64,000 nt of DNA, taken from contig NZ_CANLWM010000001.1 in the NCBI RefSeq assembly GCF_947494875.1, positions 620,001 through 684,000 on the forward strand, written 5' to 3'. Within the stretch, counting starts at the first letter, position 1. Each line of letters begins with the position of its first letter. Shown one piece after another: positions 38,156 through 47,216 of the stretch. The translations under genes were made by a program, and so were the position numbers. This DNA comes from an uncultured Williamsia sp. (lineage in GTDB: Bacteria > Actinomycetota > Actinomycetes > Mycobacteriales > Mycobacteriaceae). The notes under the pieces were generated by a model that saw only the letters and a list, made by a program, of their open reading frames with translations, was not told where the DNA came from and searched no databases.

Positions 38156-39802
38156 ATGTCGCGCACCCGTCAGCTCAGCGCGTTCGCCGTCATCTGCCTC
38201 TGCGAACTCCTGATCGTCCTGGACATGACCGTCATCAACGTGGCGCTGCCGCAGATCGGACTCGAGCTGCGGACCAGCATCACCGGTCTGCAGTGGGTCG
38301 TCGACGCCTACACGTTGACGTTCTCCGGTTTCCTTCTCGCCTTCGGCAACCTCGGCGACCGGTACGGCCGCAAGCGGATGCTCCTCGGCGGCATCGCCGG
38401 CCTCGGGCTGTCGTCGGTGATCGGTGCCGTCGCGACCGACCAGGCGTGGGTCCTCGTGTCGCGGGCGCTGATGGGTGTCTTCGCCGCGGCTGTCCTGCCC
38501 GCGACGCTGGCGATCATCACGGCGATCTTCCCGGACCGGAAGGAGAAGTCGCTCGCGATCGGCATCTGGTCCTCGATCGCCGGCGTCGCGGTGGCCATCG
38601 GACCGATCTCGGGTGGCTGGCTGCTCACCCACTTCTCGTGGCATTCGGTGTTCTGGTTGAACGTCCCGGTCGCGATCGTCGCCGTGATCGCGGCGACGGT
38701 GATCGTGCCCGACTCGAAGGCCTCGTCGGTGGGTCCGCTCGACTGGCAGGGCGTCGTGCTCTCGGTGGCCGGCATCTCGATCGGTGTCTTCGCGATCATC
38801 GAGGGCCCGCACTACGGCTGGCTGTCGCCGATCACGCTGATCGGTTTCGCGGTCGCGCTGGTGCTGCTCGTCCTGTTCGTGCGACGGGAACTGACCACCG
38901 AGTCCCCGGTGCTCGACATGCGGTTGTTCCGGATCCGCCCCTTCGCACTGCCGGCCCTGGCGATCGCGGTCGGCTACTTCAGCCTCTTCGGGTTCCTGTT
39001 CCTCATCACCCAGTACTTCCAGGGCGTGCGTGAGTACTCGCCGCTCGCGTTCGGGCTCGCGACGCTCCCCTTCGCCGCCGCACTCGCGGTGTCGGCGCCG
39101 ACGGCGACGGTCCTCGCGCAACGGGTCGGCACGATGCCACCGCTCGTCTTGGGGCTGGTGCTCATCGGTGCGGGCCTGCTGGTCGGCGGTCAGGTGACCC
39201 TCGACAGCTCCTACCTGACGCTGATCCTGCCCGCGATGCTGCTGCTCGCGGTGGGCATCGCGATCATCCAGGGCCCGGCGACGGAGTCGATCATGTCGTC
39301 GGTACCCGCCGACGAGGCGGGAGCCGGATCGGCCGTCAACGACACCACACGCGAGATCGGCGGCACCCTCGGCGTCGCCGTCATCGGGTCGATCACCAGC
39401 TCGTACTACCTGAGTCACGTCAAGACACTCGTCGACGGGATACCCGCCGGACTGATGAGCGCGCGCGACAAGGAGTACGCGCGCTCGAGCGTGCTGTCGG
39501 TCATCGGCATCCGCGATCGTGAGATCCCGCCCATGTTCGAGTCGACCCGCGAGGTCCTCATCGCCCAGATCAAACAGGCCGCACTCACCGGCTCCGCCTA
39601 CGCGTCGTACGTCGCGGCCGGTGCGGTGTTCGCCTGCGCGATCGTCGTCGCCGTCATGCTCCCGCGGCGCTACCGGACCTCCGGCATCATCGGCGATCAG
39701 GTCGACGTGATCGAGGCCGAGATGGCCGACGACACGACGGAACCCACCCCGATGTCGGTCGAGAAGACCGCCGGCGCCGTGCACGACGGGCCCGACCGAT
39801 GA
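38156..39802 (+). CDS. DHA2-type MFS drug exporter (EmrB/QacA family)
   Basis: A 548-residue major facilitator with the 14-helix plan of DHA2 drug:H+ antiporters. Motif D1 is visible early (LDMTVINVALPQIGLEL), motif A as GNLGDRYGRKRML, and motif C-like GISIGVFAIIEG / GPISGGWLL further on. The C-terminal tail after about residue 510 is acidic and cytoplasmic. ATG 38156 follows GGGAAGGA. Its stop overlaps the start of the SDR fusion gene (ATGA, 39799-39802), so they are expressed together. Substrate unknown. An inverted repeat lies upstream, but no local regulator gene. Confidence 0.88.
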   Translation: MSRTRQLSAFAVICLCELLIVLDMTVINVALPQIGLELRTSITGLQWVVDAYTLTFSGFLLAFGNLGDRYGRKRMLLGGIAGLGLSSVIGAVATDQAWVLVSRALMGVFAAAVLPATLAIITAIFPDRKEKSLAIGIWSSIAGVAVAIGPISGGWLLTHFSWHSVFWLNVPVAIVAVIAATVIVPDSKASSVGPLDWQGVVLSVAGISIGVFAIIEGPHYGWLSPITLIGFAVALVLLVLFVRRELTTESPVLDMRLFRIRPFALPALAIAVGYFSLFGFLFLITQYFQGVREYSPLAFGLATLPFAAALAVSAPTATVLAQRVGTMPPLVLGLVLIGAGLLVGGQVTLDSSYLTLILPAMLLLAVGIAIIQGPATESIMSSVPADEAGAGSAVNDTTREIGGTLGVAVIGSITSSYYLSHVKTLVDGIPAGLMSARDKEYARSSVLSVIGIRDREIPPMFESTREVLIAQIKQAALTGSAYASYVAAGAVFACAIVVAVMLPRRYRTSGIIGDQVDVIEAEMADDTTEPTPMSVEKTAGAVHDGPDR

Positions 39803-41418
39803 GCGTCGTCGCGGTCACCGGTGCCACCAGCGACTTCGCCGCTGCCATACTCCCGCTCCTGCTCGCCGACGACGAGGTCGACCGCGTCGTGGGTCTGGGT
39901 CGGAGTGCGCCGCGGATCACCCACCCGAAGCTGACGATGGTCCCGCTCGACATGCGTGACCCATCCCTCGCGGAGGTCTTCGCCGGATGCGACACGGTCA
40001 TCCACCTCGCGTTCGTCGTGGAGGAACAGCGTGACAAGGAGGCGTCGCGCGATGTCAACGTGCGCGGCTCGATCAACGTCGTCGAGAGCGCCCATCGCGC
40101 CGGCGTCCGCCGGATGGTGATCGCGTCCAGCGCGAGTGCGTATGGCAGCCATGACATCCCGGTCCCGGTGACCGAGGACGAGTTCCCCACCGCAGACCCC
40201 CGCCGCTACTATTTCGCCGACAAGGCCGAGGTCGAGCACTTCGTCGAGTGGTGGCTCCGCCGGCATCCCGACGAGATGGCGATCTCGCTGCTGAGGCCGA
40301 CATTCGTCGTCGGGGCCGACGTCGCCAACAGCGCGATCGACATGCTGACAGGACCGGCCATCGCGTTCCCGCACCCGCGGGAGTCGCGTTACCAGTTCAT
40401 GACACAGGACGATCTCGCGTCTGCCTTCGTGCTCGCGGCCAAGCGGGACCTGGTGGGTCCGTTCAACATCGCGCCGCGTGACCACACGACGGCCGTCGAG
40501 CTCGGTGCCCTGCAGGGTCAGTTCGTCGCGGCGGTCCCGCGACGCCTGCTCCGCCTCGGCGCCGACTCGGGGTACCTTCTCCGGCTGCTGCCGTTCTCGT
40601 CGCACTGGATCTCCGACGGGGAGGCCGCCCTCGACCCGGACCTGTTCTCTCGCACCACCGGATGGGAGCCGCGTGCCGGATCCACCGAGTGCGCCGCGGC
40701 AATGGTGCTGCTGCGCGGCCGACCGATCTTCGGGGACGCCGCCGTGGTCCCGACCGGTCACGCCGCCGAGGTCACGGTCGAACCCGCGACCCGACGGCTC
40801 CGCGCCTGGGCGGCGTCCGATCCCGCGATCGGCGAACTCCTCGGGGACGATCTCGATGTCCTGTCCGCGGTGGATCACCGTCGCCTCGACACCCCGGTCG
40901 GCGGCATCCACGTCGAACTCCATCGGCCGCGGTCCGCGCCGCTCGCATCGGTGGTGATCGGGGTGCCCCGCGGTCTGCATGCCCGGTATCTGTCGCCGCT
41001 CGCCGCGGCGCTGGTGCGTGCCGGAGTCGCTGTGGCGCTGGTCGATCCGTCCGGCCACGGGTTGTCGACGGGACGCAGGGGGACTCGCGCGGGGCATGAC
41101 GCGGCGCTGTCCGCGGTTGCCGACGCACGGCTGGTCGACACGGCCGTGACCGTCGTGGTCGCGGCGAGTCGCGCTCGGGGCGGGGGGACACTGCGTGCAC
41201 TGCCCGGCACCGACCGTCTCGTGGGGTCGCGGGCGGGATGGCGGCTGCCGTGGATGGGTCGGCGGATGCGCGGACGCGGTCCGTCGGTGACCCCGGTCCT
41301 CACCCTCGACGGGACGGCCCTGCGCAGTGGGATCGGTCAGGCCGACGCGGCACGGGAGATCCTCGCGCGGGTGGAGGCGGTCACGCCCGCGCTGCGCGCC
41401 GGAGCCAGCCGAGGGTGA
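39799..41418 (+). CDS. NAD-dependent epimerase/extended SDR fused to a partial alpha/beta-hydrolase-like domain
   Basis: A 539-residue protein. Residues 1 to about 300 form an extended short-chain dehydrogenase/epimerase: nucleotide site VTGATSDFAAAIL (a GxxGxxA variant reading GATSDFA), the VIHLAF block, SSASAYG and catalytic Y138-x3-K142 (YFADK). Residues about 340-520 resemble the first half of an alpha/beta hydrolase (VVIGVPRG ... VALVDPSGHGLSTGRRG), but no GxSxG nucleophile elbow is present, so that part is probably not catalytic. Translationally coupled to the MFS exporter. Its 3' end overlaps the convergent DUF2505 gene by 38 bases. Function unknown; a sugar or lipid carbonyl substrate is possible. 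Confidence 0.75.
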   Translation: MSVVAVTGATSDFAAAILPLLLADDEVDRVVGLGRSAPRITHPKLTMVPLDMRDPSLAEVFAGCDTVIHLAFVVEEQRDKEASRDVNVRGSINVVESAHRAGVRRMVIASSASAYGSHDIPVPVTEDEFPTADPRRYYFADKAEVEHFVEWWLRRHPDEMAISLLRPTFVVGADVANSAIDMLTGPAIAFPHPRESRYQFMTQDDLASAFVLAAKRDLVGPFNIAPRDHTTAVELGALQGQFVAAVPRRLLRLGADSGYLLRLLPFSSHWISDGEAALDPDLFSRTTGWEPRAGSTECAAAMVLLRGRPIFGDAAVVPTGHAAEVTVEPATRRLRAWAASDPAIGELLGDDLDVLSAVDHRRLDTPVGGIHVELHRPRSAPLASVVIGVPRGLHARYLSPLAAALVRAGVAVALVDPSGHGLSTGRRGTRAGHDAALSAVADARLVDTAVTVVVAASRARGGGTLRALPGTDRLVGSRAGWRLPWMGRRMRGRGPSVTPVLTLDGTALRSGIGQADAAREILARVEAVTPALRAGASRG

Positions 41419-41914
41419 AGTCGCGCTCGGTGTCGAAACCGGTCGCGGTCTCGCCCACGAGCATCTTCTCCACCATCGCCCCGACGACGGCCAACGAGCT
41501 CGAGACCGTCCCGTCGAAGTGCATGGTGCACGAGGTGTCGTCGACCGCGACGAGCCGCACGGTCGCCTCCACCTCGGCGGGCAGGCCCTCGGCGCGGGAG
41601 TGGAACGTCCCCCGCGCTTCGGCATCGGTGCGGGGAAGCCATGTCTCGGTACAGATCACGGACACCGACGACGGCGCGAACCGCTTCAGCGCCCGGGGCA
41701 CCGAGGTGCTCTCGATCCGCTGACGCACGACGGCGACGAACCGGTCGCGGTCGTCGCCCTCGCCCTCGCCGACGCCCGAGAAGCGGATGACGTCACCGCC
41801 GCCGGCGTCCATCTCGGACGCGCGGTCGGTCCAGTAGCAAGTGTCGGTGAGGGTCGCGTACAGCCGGTCGAGTGAGACGGGGTAGGCCTGGACGTGACGG
41901 ACGGGTGTCGGCAT
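41381..41914 (-). CDS. DUF2505/SRPBCC-type protein
   Basis: A 177-residue protein resembling DUF2505, a START/SRPBCC-like fold that usually encloses a hydrophobic ligand. It begins MPTPVRHVQAYPVSLDRLY, and ends with GAMVEKMLVGETATGFDTERDFTLGWL, typical of that family. No catalytic residues are known. The ATG at 41914 lies four bases after the stop of the alpha-oxoamine synthase gene, with GAGGAG directly adjoining the start codon. Coupling with that gene suggests joint action, for example binding a lipid intermediate, which is inference. Its 3' end overlaps the convergent SDR gene. A longer open frame upstream is a shadow of the neighbouring gene. Confidence 0.7.
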   Translation of the reverse strand: MPTPVRHVQAYPVSLDRLYATLTDTCYWTDRASEMDAGGGDVIRFSGVGEGEGDDRDRFVAVVRQRIESTSVPRALKRFAPSSVSVICTETWLPRTDAEARGTFHSRAEGLPAEVEATVRLVAVDDTSCTMHFDGTVSSSLAVVGAMVEKMLVGETATGFDTERDFTLGWLRRAARA

Positions 41915-41918
41915 CTCC

Positions 41919-43250
41919 TCAGACGGCGACGCGCTCGCCGTCCACCTCGACCGCGTCCTCGCGGTCGACCCCGGCCGCCTCGGCGTGGCCCACCGCGCCG
42001 GCACTGTAGTCGCCGGTGTCGCCGAGCATCTCCTCGATCGACGGGAGGTGCCGCGACAGCGCGTCCACCACATGGTCGAGCTGGGCGTGCGTGTGCTCGG
42101 TCTGGACGCACAGTCGCAGCATGGCCTTGTTCTGCGGCACCGCGGGGAACATCGCGGTGGCGGCGAAGATGCCCTCGTCGAACAGTCGACGCCAGGTGTT
42201 GGAGACGCGGAGCTCGGTGTAGCAGAACGCCGGGACGATCGGGGAGACGACCTCGGTGCCGTCGGGCAGCACCGACGGCTCGACGGTGGGCACGCCGGCC
42301 GCGACGAGGCTGTCGCGGAGGTAGCGCGCGTTCTCGAGCGTCCGCGTGCTGCGCTCACGGCCCTCGTCGGTCTGCATCAGACGCACCGACGCGAGTGCGG
42401 CGCCGAGCGATGCGGGGACGGCCGCCGTCGTGAAGAGGAACGTCCGTGCGTGGGCACGGAGGGCGTCGACGATGTCGCGGTTGCCGCAGACGAACCCACC
42501 CGTGGAGCCGAGGCCCTTTGACATCGAGCCCATGCGGACGTCGATGCGCTTCTCCACGCCGTACAGCTCGGCGGCGCCGGTGCGGCGCTCGCCGAGGCAG
42601 GCGACGCTGTGTGCCTCGTCGACCATCAGCGCGGCGTCGTGCTTCTCGCAGACGTCGGCGATCTCGTGCAGCGGCGCGAGGTCGCCCTCCATCGAGTAGA
42701 GACCGTCGACGACCACGAGCTTGGCGCCGACCGAGCGGCTCAGGCGCTCGTCGAGCTGCTGGGCGTTGTTGTGGCGGAACGCCCGGATCTTCGCCCGCGA
42801 CAGGCGCGCCGCGTCGTAGATGGACGCGTGGGCGGCGGAGTCGACGATCACGGTGTCCCCGACACCGACGAGCGCCGAGATCGCGCCGAGGTTCGCCTGG
42901 TACCCGGTCGTGAACGTCAGGGCCTTCTTGGTGCCGTGCCACGCGGCGAGCTCGTCCTCGAGCTGCACGTGGAGGTCGATGGTGCCGTTCAGCAGCCGTG
43001 AACCGGTGACGGTGGTCCCGTACTCCTTCAGGGCGCGCTCGGCGCCCTCACGGACGACGGGGTGGTCGGCCATGCCGAGGTAGTTGTTCGACCCGAGCAT
43101 CACGCACTCGCGGCCCTCGACGGTCACGGTCGGCGCGTTGACCCCGTTCATCACCCGGTAGAACGGCAGCTGGTCGCTGTCGCGCATGACGCGATAGGCC
43201 CAGACCCGCTTGTCGTGGCGGATACGGTCGAGGATCAGCTGAGACGGCAC
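41919..43250 (-). CDS. Alpha-oxoamine synthase family PLP enzyme (KBL/BioF/SPT-like)
   Basis: A 443-residue PLP-dependent enzyme of fold type I. It condenses an amino acid with an acyl thioester with loss of CO2. Signatures are MLGSNNYLGMADHPVV, GYQANLGAISAL, DSAAHASIYDAARLS, MVDEAHSVACLG with the cofactor Asp, and the Schiff-base lysine K245 in SMSKGLGSTGGF. Residues 1-40 and the C-terminal 35 extend beyond the core. No bio genes are nearby, so it is unlikely to be biotin synthesis. Long-chain versions make sphingoid-like or signal molecules (SPT, CqsA); the acyl substrate here is unknown. GTG 43250 follows AGGAG at eight bases. Coupled to DUF2505 and divergent from an acyl-CoA dehydrogenase. 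Confidence 0.85.
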   Translation of the reverse strand: MPSQLILDRIRHDKRVWAYRVMRDSDQLPFYRVMNGVNAPTVTVEGRECVMLGSNNYLGMADHPVVREGAERALKEYGTTVTGSRLLNGTIDLHVQLEDELAAWHGTKKALTFTTGYQANLGAISALVGVGDTVIVDSAAHASIYDAARLSRAKIRAFRHNNAQQLDERLSRSVGAKLVVVDGLYSMEGDLAPLHEIADVCEKHDAALMVDEAHSVACLGERRTGAAELYGVEKRIDVRMGSMSKGLGSTGGFVCGNRDIVDALRAHARTFLFTTAAVPASLGAALASVRLMQTDEGRERSTRTLENARYLRDSLVAAGVPTVEPSVLPDGTEVVSPIVPAFCYTELRVSNTWRRLFDEGIFAATAMFPAVPQNKAMLRLCVQTEHTHAQLDHVVDALSRHLPSIEEMLGDTGDYSAGAVGHAEAAGVDREDAVEVDGERVAV

Positions 43251-43408
43251 TGGTGACACTCCTGAGAACGACTGTGATGATCCGCGGGCGACAACGGCTC
43301 CGCGACTTCCGGACACAACCACGGTTACGGTGACCCCCGCCACACAAATGCGCAGCTTGTGGGCGTGTCACAACGATTCTCAACAGTCGTGTGGATCGTC
43401 CGACCGAA

Positions 43409-43424
43409 TGTGCACGTGAGCACA
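43409..43424. promoter_or_regulatory. TGTGC-N6-GCACA palindrome, CRP-like variant
   Basis: Perfect 5-bp arms around ACGTGA, in the 242-base divergent region between the oxoamine synthase and acyl-CoA dehydrogenase genes, 69 bases before the latter. The spacing equals that of CRP/GlxR sites (TGTGA-N6-TCACA) with one change per arm. Single GTCACA (43367) and GTTACG elements lie nearby. Confidence 0.4.
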
Positions 43425-43492
43425 CCGTGTGTTACGCATCACACCGGACTGCCGCCGACAGGTGGCGGTGCAGGACGACGACGGGGGACCCG

Positions 43493-44686
43493 ATGACCAC
43501 GACCGCCAATCGGCCGGCAGAGACCACCGGTGCTCCGGCGCCCGTACTGGACAGCGAGTTGCTGCGGCCCGCACGGGAGGCTCTCCGCCGGAGGCTGCCG
43601 CGCCTCGCGGAGTGGTTCGAGACGACCACCCTCGCCGAGCGGGAGGCCCGCGAGAACGACGGTCTGGACGTGTTCCGCCAGGCCGGTGGTGCGCGGCTCA
43701 TCGTGCCGGAGGAGATCAGCGGGGCGGGCGTCGGCGCCGTCGAGGCGCTGCACGTCCAGCGGGCGGTCGGCGCGTACTCGCCGTCGCTCGCGGTGGCCAC
43801 GGTGATGCACCACCTGTCCATCGCGACGATCGTCCAGATCGCGCAGGACGGGCCCGAGGAGGACCTCGCCCTGCTGCAGAGCGTCGTCGAGCAGGACTCG
43901 CTGATCGCGTCGGCGTTCGCGGAGGGTCGCGTCGGGGGCAGCACGCTGGTGCCGACCGTGTCGGCGGTCTACGACGACGACACCGGCGACTACGTGGTGA
44001 CGGGCAGCAAGAAGCCGTGCAGCATGGCGCGATCGATGACCTTTCTCGCCGCGAGCCTGGACGCCAAGGAGACCGAGGGCGGTCGGGGTCGCAAGGCCGT
44101 CGGCCTGATCCCCGCGCAGATGCCGGGTGTGTCCGTCCGCCCGTTCTGGACCTCCCCGATCCTCGCCGGCGCCGAGAGCGAGGAGGTCGTCCTCGACGGG
44201 GTCCGCGTCCCCGCAGCCCTGATGATGATCGGGACCATGCAGGACCCCGACGGCATCCACGAGATGACCGGGTTCCTGTGGTTCGGGCTCCTGGCCGCGG
44301 CCGGGTACATCGGTGCCGCGAGCACCCTGGTGGAGCGTGTTCTCACCAGTCCCAAGGCCGATGCCGCGATCTACACACCCCTCGCCGCGGAACTCGAGTC
44401 GGCGATGGCGGCCCTGACGTCCGTGGCGGCCGAGTACGACGCCGGTGAACGCGGGCCGGAACTCTCGGCGCGACTGCTCTTCATTAGGACGTCCCTGCGC
44501 ACGGCGCTGCAACGGGTCGCGTCGGGTGCGATGACCGCCCTCGGTGGCATCGCCTTCATCACCGACCCCGACGTCGCCTATCTCGGCTCTGTGCTGCAGG
44601 CGTTCTCGTATCACCCGCCGTCGATCGCCGAGACGCAGCGATCACTGTTCGACCACCACCGCGGGGAGCCGTTCCGACTGGCGTGA
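43493..44686 (+). CDS. Acyl-CoA dehydrogenase family protein
   Basis: A 397-residue flavoprotein of the acyl-CoA dehydrogenase type. The three-domain pattern is recognisable: helical N-terminus, FRQAGGARLIVPEEISGAGVGAVEALHVQRAV, beta domain with YVVTGSKKPCSMARSMTFL, and a helical C-terminus with GAMTALGGIAFITDPDVAYLGSVLQAFSYHPPS. I could not place the catalytic glutamate, so it could be a monooxygenase-type relative. M. tuberculosis has fadE35 in this neighbourhood, but that is longer and I do not equate them. ATG 43493 is chosen, with GGGGGACC upstream. It diverges from the alpha-oxoamine synthase across a region with a CRP-like palindrome. Confidence 0.75.
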   Translation: MTTTANRPAETTGAPAPVLDSELLRPAREALRRRLPRLAEWFETTTLAEREARENDGLDVFRQAGGARLIVPEEISGAGVGAVEALHVQRAVGAYSPSLAVATVMHHLSIATIVQIAQDGPEEDLALLQSVVEQDSLIASAFAEGRVGGSTLVPTVSAVYDDDTGDYVVTGSKKPCSMARSMTFLAASLDAKETEGGRGRKAVGLIPAQMPGVSVRPFWTSPILAGAESEEVVLDGVRVPAALMMIGTMQDPDGIHEMTGFLWFGLLAAAGYIGAASTLVERVLTSPKADAAIYTPLAAELESAMAALTSVAAEYDAGERGPELSARLLFIRTSLRTALQRVASGAMTALGGIAFITDPDVAYLGSVLQAFSYHPPSIAETQRSLFDHHRGEPFRLA

Positions 44687-44744
44687 GGTCCGCCGCGGGA
44701 GGGGTCATCCGTTCATCTGACTGGTGAGCGGCGTGATCGTTCTG

Positions 44745-44750
44745 TAGCGT
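44745..44750 (+). promoter_or_regulatory. Predicted -10 box for the glycosyltransferase pair
   Basis: TAGCGT in the 135-base gap before 44822. A GGGGGACGGAG stretch about 20 bases before the ATG is the only ribosome-like element. Confidence 0.3.
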
Positions 44751-44821
44751 TCGAAACATCCGTTGACGTCGCCGACGGCCGGCGACCGCTCACAGGGGGA
44801 CGGAGCCGCGTCGGGTATCTC

Positions 44822-47215
44822 ATGGTGCGACAGCTGCTGAAAGACACTGTCCTGGGGGCGATCGCAGACCTCGACCCGCTCACGGCCGTCCGTGACCGCT
44901 ACCCGCAGTTCCGTCCCTACCCGTACGACGCCGCCTACGAGACGTGGATGCGGACCGTCGAGCCGGACGTCTTCGTCGCACCGGTCGGTCCTGTGGAGAA
45001 CCCGTTCGGCGACGGCCCGATGTTCAGCATCGTGGTGCCGGTCTTCAACACCCCGGAGCGCTACCTCGACGCGCTGATGGAATCGGTTCTGGCGCAGACG
45101 TTCCAGGATCTCGAACTGGTGCTCGCTGATGCCTCGACCGATCCAGATGCGGCTCGGCGTGTAGCCCTCGCCGCCGACTCCGACCCCCGCATCCGTCACG
45201 TTCGCCTCGCGGGGAACGGTGGCATCTCCCGGAACACGAATGCGGGCATCGACGCGTCGACCGGATCGTTCGTGGCCTTCGTCGACCACGACGACCTCCT
45301 CCCGCCGCAGGCGCTGAACGAGGTGGCCGCGTATCTGCTGGAGCACCAGGACACCGACATCGTCTACACCGACGAGGACAAGATCACCGACGACGGACGG
45401 TGGCGTCACTCCCCGCATCGCAAGCCACGGTGGTCACCCCATCAATTCCTCTGCTGCAACTACACCAGTCATCTGTCGATCGTCCGCCGTGAGCTGCTGG
45501 TCGCCGTCGGCGGCCTCGATCCGCACTGCGACGGCGCACAGGACTTCGAGCTGATCCTGCGGCTCCACTCCCTGCCCGGCGAACGCATCGTGGGGCACAT
45601 CCCGAAGGTGTTGTACCACTGGCGAACCGCAGCAGGTTCGACCGCGGCGGTGTTCGAGGACAAGCCGTATGTCCGAGAGGCCGGTCGGCGCGCCCTCGAG
45701 CGCGCGCTGTCCGAACGAGGAGTGGTCGGGCGTGTACGGGCCATCGAGGGCAAGCCCGGCTGGTACGACGTGACACCGGGAGTCCACGACGGCACAAGCG
45801 TGTTGCTGGTCGTGGTCGGCGACCGGGCCGACGAGCGTGCCGAGGAACTGGTGCGCGCGACGGACACCGCACCGTTCCGGGCGGTCGCGACGATCGGGGT
45901 CACCACGGACGGCGAGATCGACTCGCTCACGGAGGATCTGACGCCGCACGACATCGTCGCCGTTGTTCGTCGCGACGTCGTCCCCGACGACCGGTCCTGG
46001 TTGGCCGTGCTCGCGGGCGCGGCTCAGCTCGACGACGTCCACGCGGTGGCGCCGAAGATCGTCGGCGCCGGTGGGCGGGTGGAGGACATGGGCGTCGTCG
46101 AGGATGCCGAGGGTGGTCGGCTACGGCTGTTCGACGGTGCACGGACCGATGCCTACCAGGACCACGGAAGTGCTTGCTGGATCAGGGACGTCGACGCACT
46201 GTCGGGTGCCGTGACCGTGATGACGGTCGGACGGCGCGAGTCCACGGAGAACGGGTACGACGTGGTGTGGTCGCCCGTGACCATGACCGCCCGCGATCGC
46301 GGTGACCGGCCGCGTATCTCGGTCTGCGTGCCCCTCTACAACAACGCCTCGACCGTCGAACGCTGTGTACGCAGCGTTCTCGACCAGGATCTCGACGACG
46401 TGGAGATCGTCGTGGTGGACGACGCCTCGGACGACGAGGGAGTGGCGCTCGCGCGGGCGATGCTGCGACCAGGGGACCGGGTGGTCGTCAATCCCGGTCG
46501 TCTGGGCGCGGCCGCCAACCACAATCGGTGCCTCGACCTGGCACGAGGCGAGTTCGTCCAATTCGTCCACGGGGACGACGAGCTGCTTCCCGGCGCGCTG
46601 ACCGACCTCGCGTCCGCGTTCGACGAGGAGACCGGCCTGGCGTTCGCGCGCAGACGGGTGGTGAACGGTCGCGGCGAGGCGCTGGAGGGCGCCGACGTGC
46701 ACATCGGCTTCCGCGCGCTGTCGGCGGAGAACGCCGGCGATGATCTCGTGGAGGACATGATGTTCCGCGGCGTGATGCGGAACTGGTTCGGTGAGCCGTC
46801 GAACGTGATGATCCGACTGTCGGACGCACGCGACGTCGGCGGGTTTCGCACCGAACTGGCGCAGACCTTCGACCTCGACCTGTGGCTGCGGCTCAGCGTC
46901 GGGCGTCGGGTCGCGTTCGTCGACCGAGAGGTCTGCGTGCGACATGACGACGGCAACACCCTGTCGGCGCACAACGAACGGTCCGGGCGCGGATGGCTCG
47001 ACCACACCCGGCTGATGTGGGGATTGGCGGTGGACCCCGGTGTGACCACTCGAGCTCGGCGATACGCAGCCGTGTGGCTCCTGCTCGCGCAACCACCCAC
47101 GATCGGCCGTGCCGCTCGAGGCGCATCGCGCTGGTCCCGTGTCCTCGACGTGATCGCGCTGCCGTTCACCGAGATCGAGCGCACCAAACGCATCACGCGA
47201 ACCGGAGGTCGCTGA
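44822..47215 (+). CDS. Two-domain GT2 family glycosyltransferase
   Basis: A 797-residue protein with two GT-A/GT2 domains. The first begins at FSIVVPVFNTPERYLDALMESVLAQ, with the metal motif FVDHDDLLPP and TDEDK. The acidic base region follows as QDFELILRL. The second begins at RISVCVPLYNNASTVERCVRSVLDQ with VQFVHGDDELLPGA. Between them lies a linker of about 190 residues. No membrane helix is evident, so it acts at the cytoplasmic face. Such tandem enzymes often build polysaccharide or glycolipid repeats with rhamnose or similar sugars. One base separates its stop from the next GT gene, giving a two-gene operon. Sugar specificity cannot be read. Confidence 0.85.
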   Translation: MVRQLLKDTVLGAIADLDPLTAVRDRYPQFRPYPYDAAYETWMRTVEPDVFVAPVGPVENPFGDGPMFSIVVPVFNTPERYLDALMESVLAQTFQDLELVLADASTDPDAARRVALAADSDPRIRHVRLAGNGGISRNTNAGIDASTGSFVAFVDHDDLLPPQALNEVAAYLLEHQDTDIVYTDEDKITDDGRWRHSPHRKPRWSPHQFLCCNYTSHLSIVRRELLVAVGGLDPHCDGAQDFELILRLHSLPGERIVGHIPKVLYHWRTAAGSTAAVFEDKPYVREAGRRALERALSERGVVGRVRAIEGKPGWYDVTPGVHDGTSVLLVVVGDRADERAEELVRATDTAPFRAVATIGVTTDGEIDSLTEDLTPHDIVAVVRRDVVPDDRSWLAVLAGAAQLDDVHAVAPKIVGAGGRVEDMGVVEDAEGGRLRLFDGARTDAYQDHGSACWIRDVDALSGAVTVMTVGRRESTENGYDVVWSPVTMTARDRGDRPRISVCVPLYNNASTVERCVRSVLDQDLDDVEIVVVDDASDDEGVALARAMLRPGDRVVVNPGRLGAAANHNRCLDLARGEFVQFVHGDDELLPGALTDLASAFDEETGLAFARRRVVNGRGEALEGADVHIGFRALSAENAGDDLVEDMMFRGVMRNWFGEPSNVMIRLSDARDVGGFRTELAQTFDLDLWLRLSVGRRVAFVDREVCVRHDDGNTLSAHNERSGRGWLDHTRLMWGLAVDPGVTTRARRYAAVWLLLAQPPTIGRAARGASRWSRVLDVIALPFTEIERTKRITRTGGR

Positions 47216-47216
47216 C

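Noticed and set aside
41919-43250. Biotin biosynthesis gene bioF
   Set aside because: No bioA, bioB or bioD nearby, and the protein has N- and C-terminal extensions; the general family call is safer.
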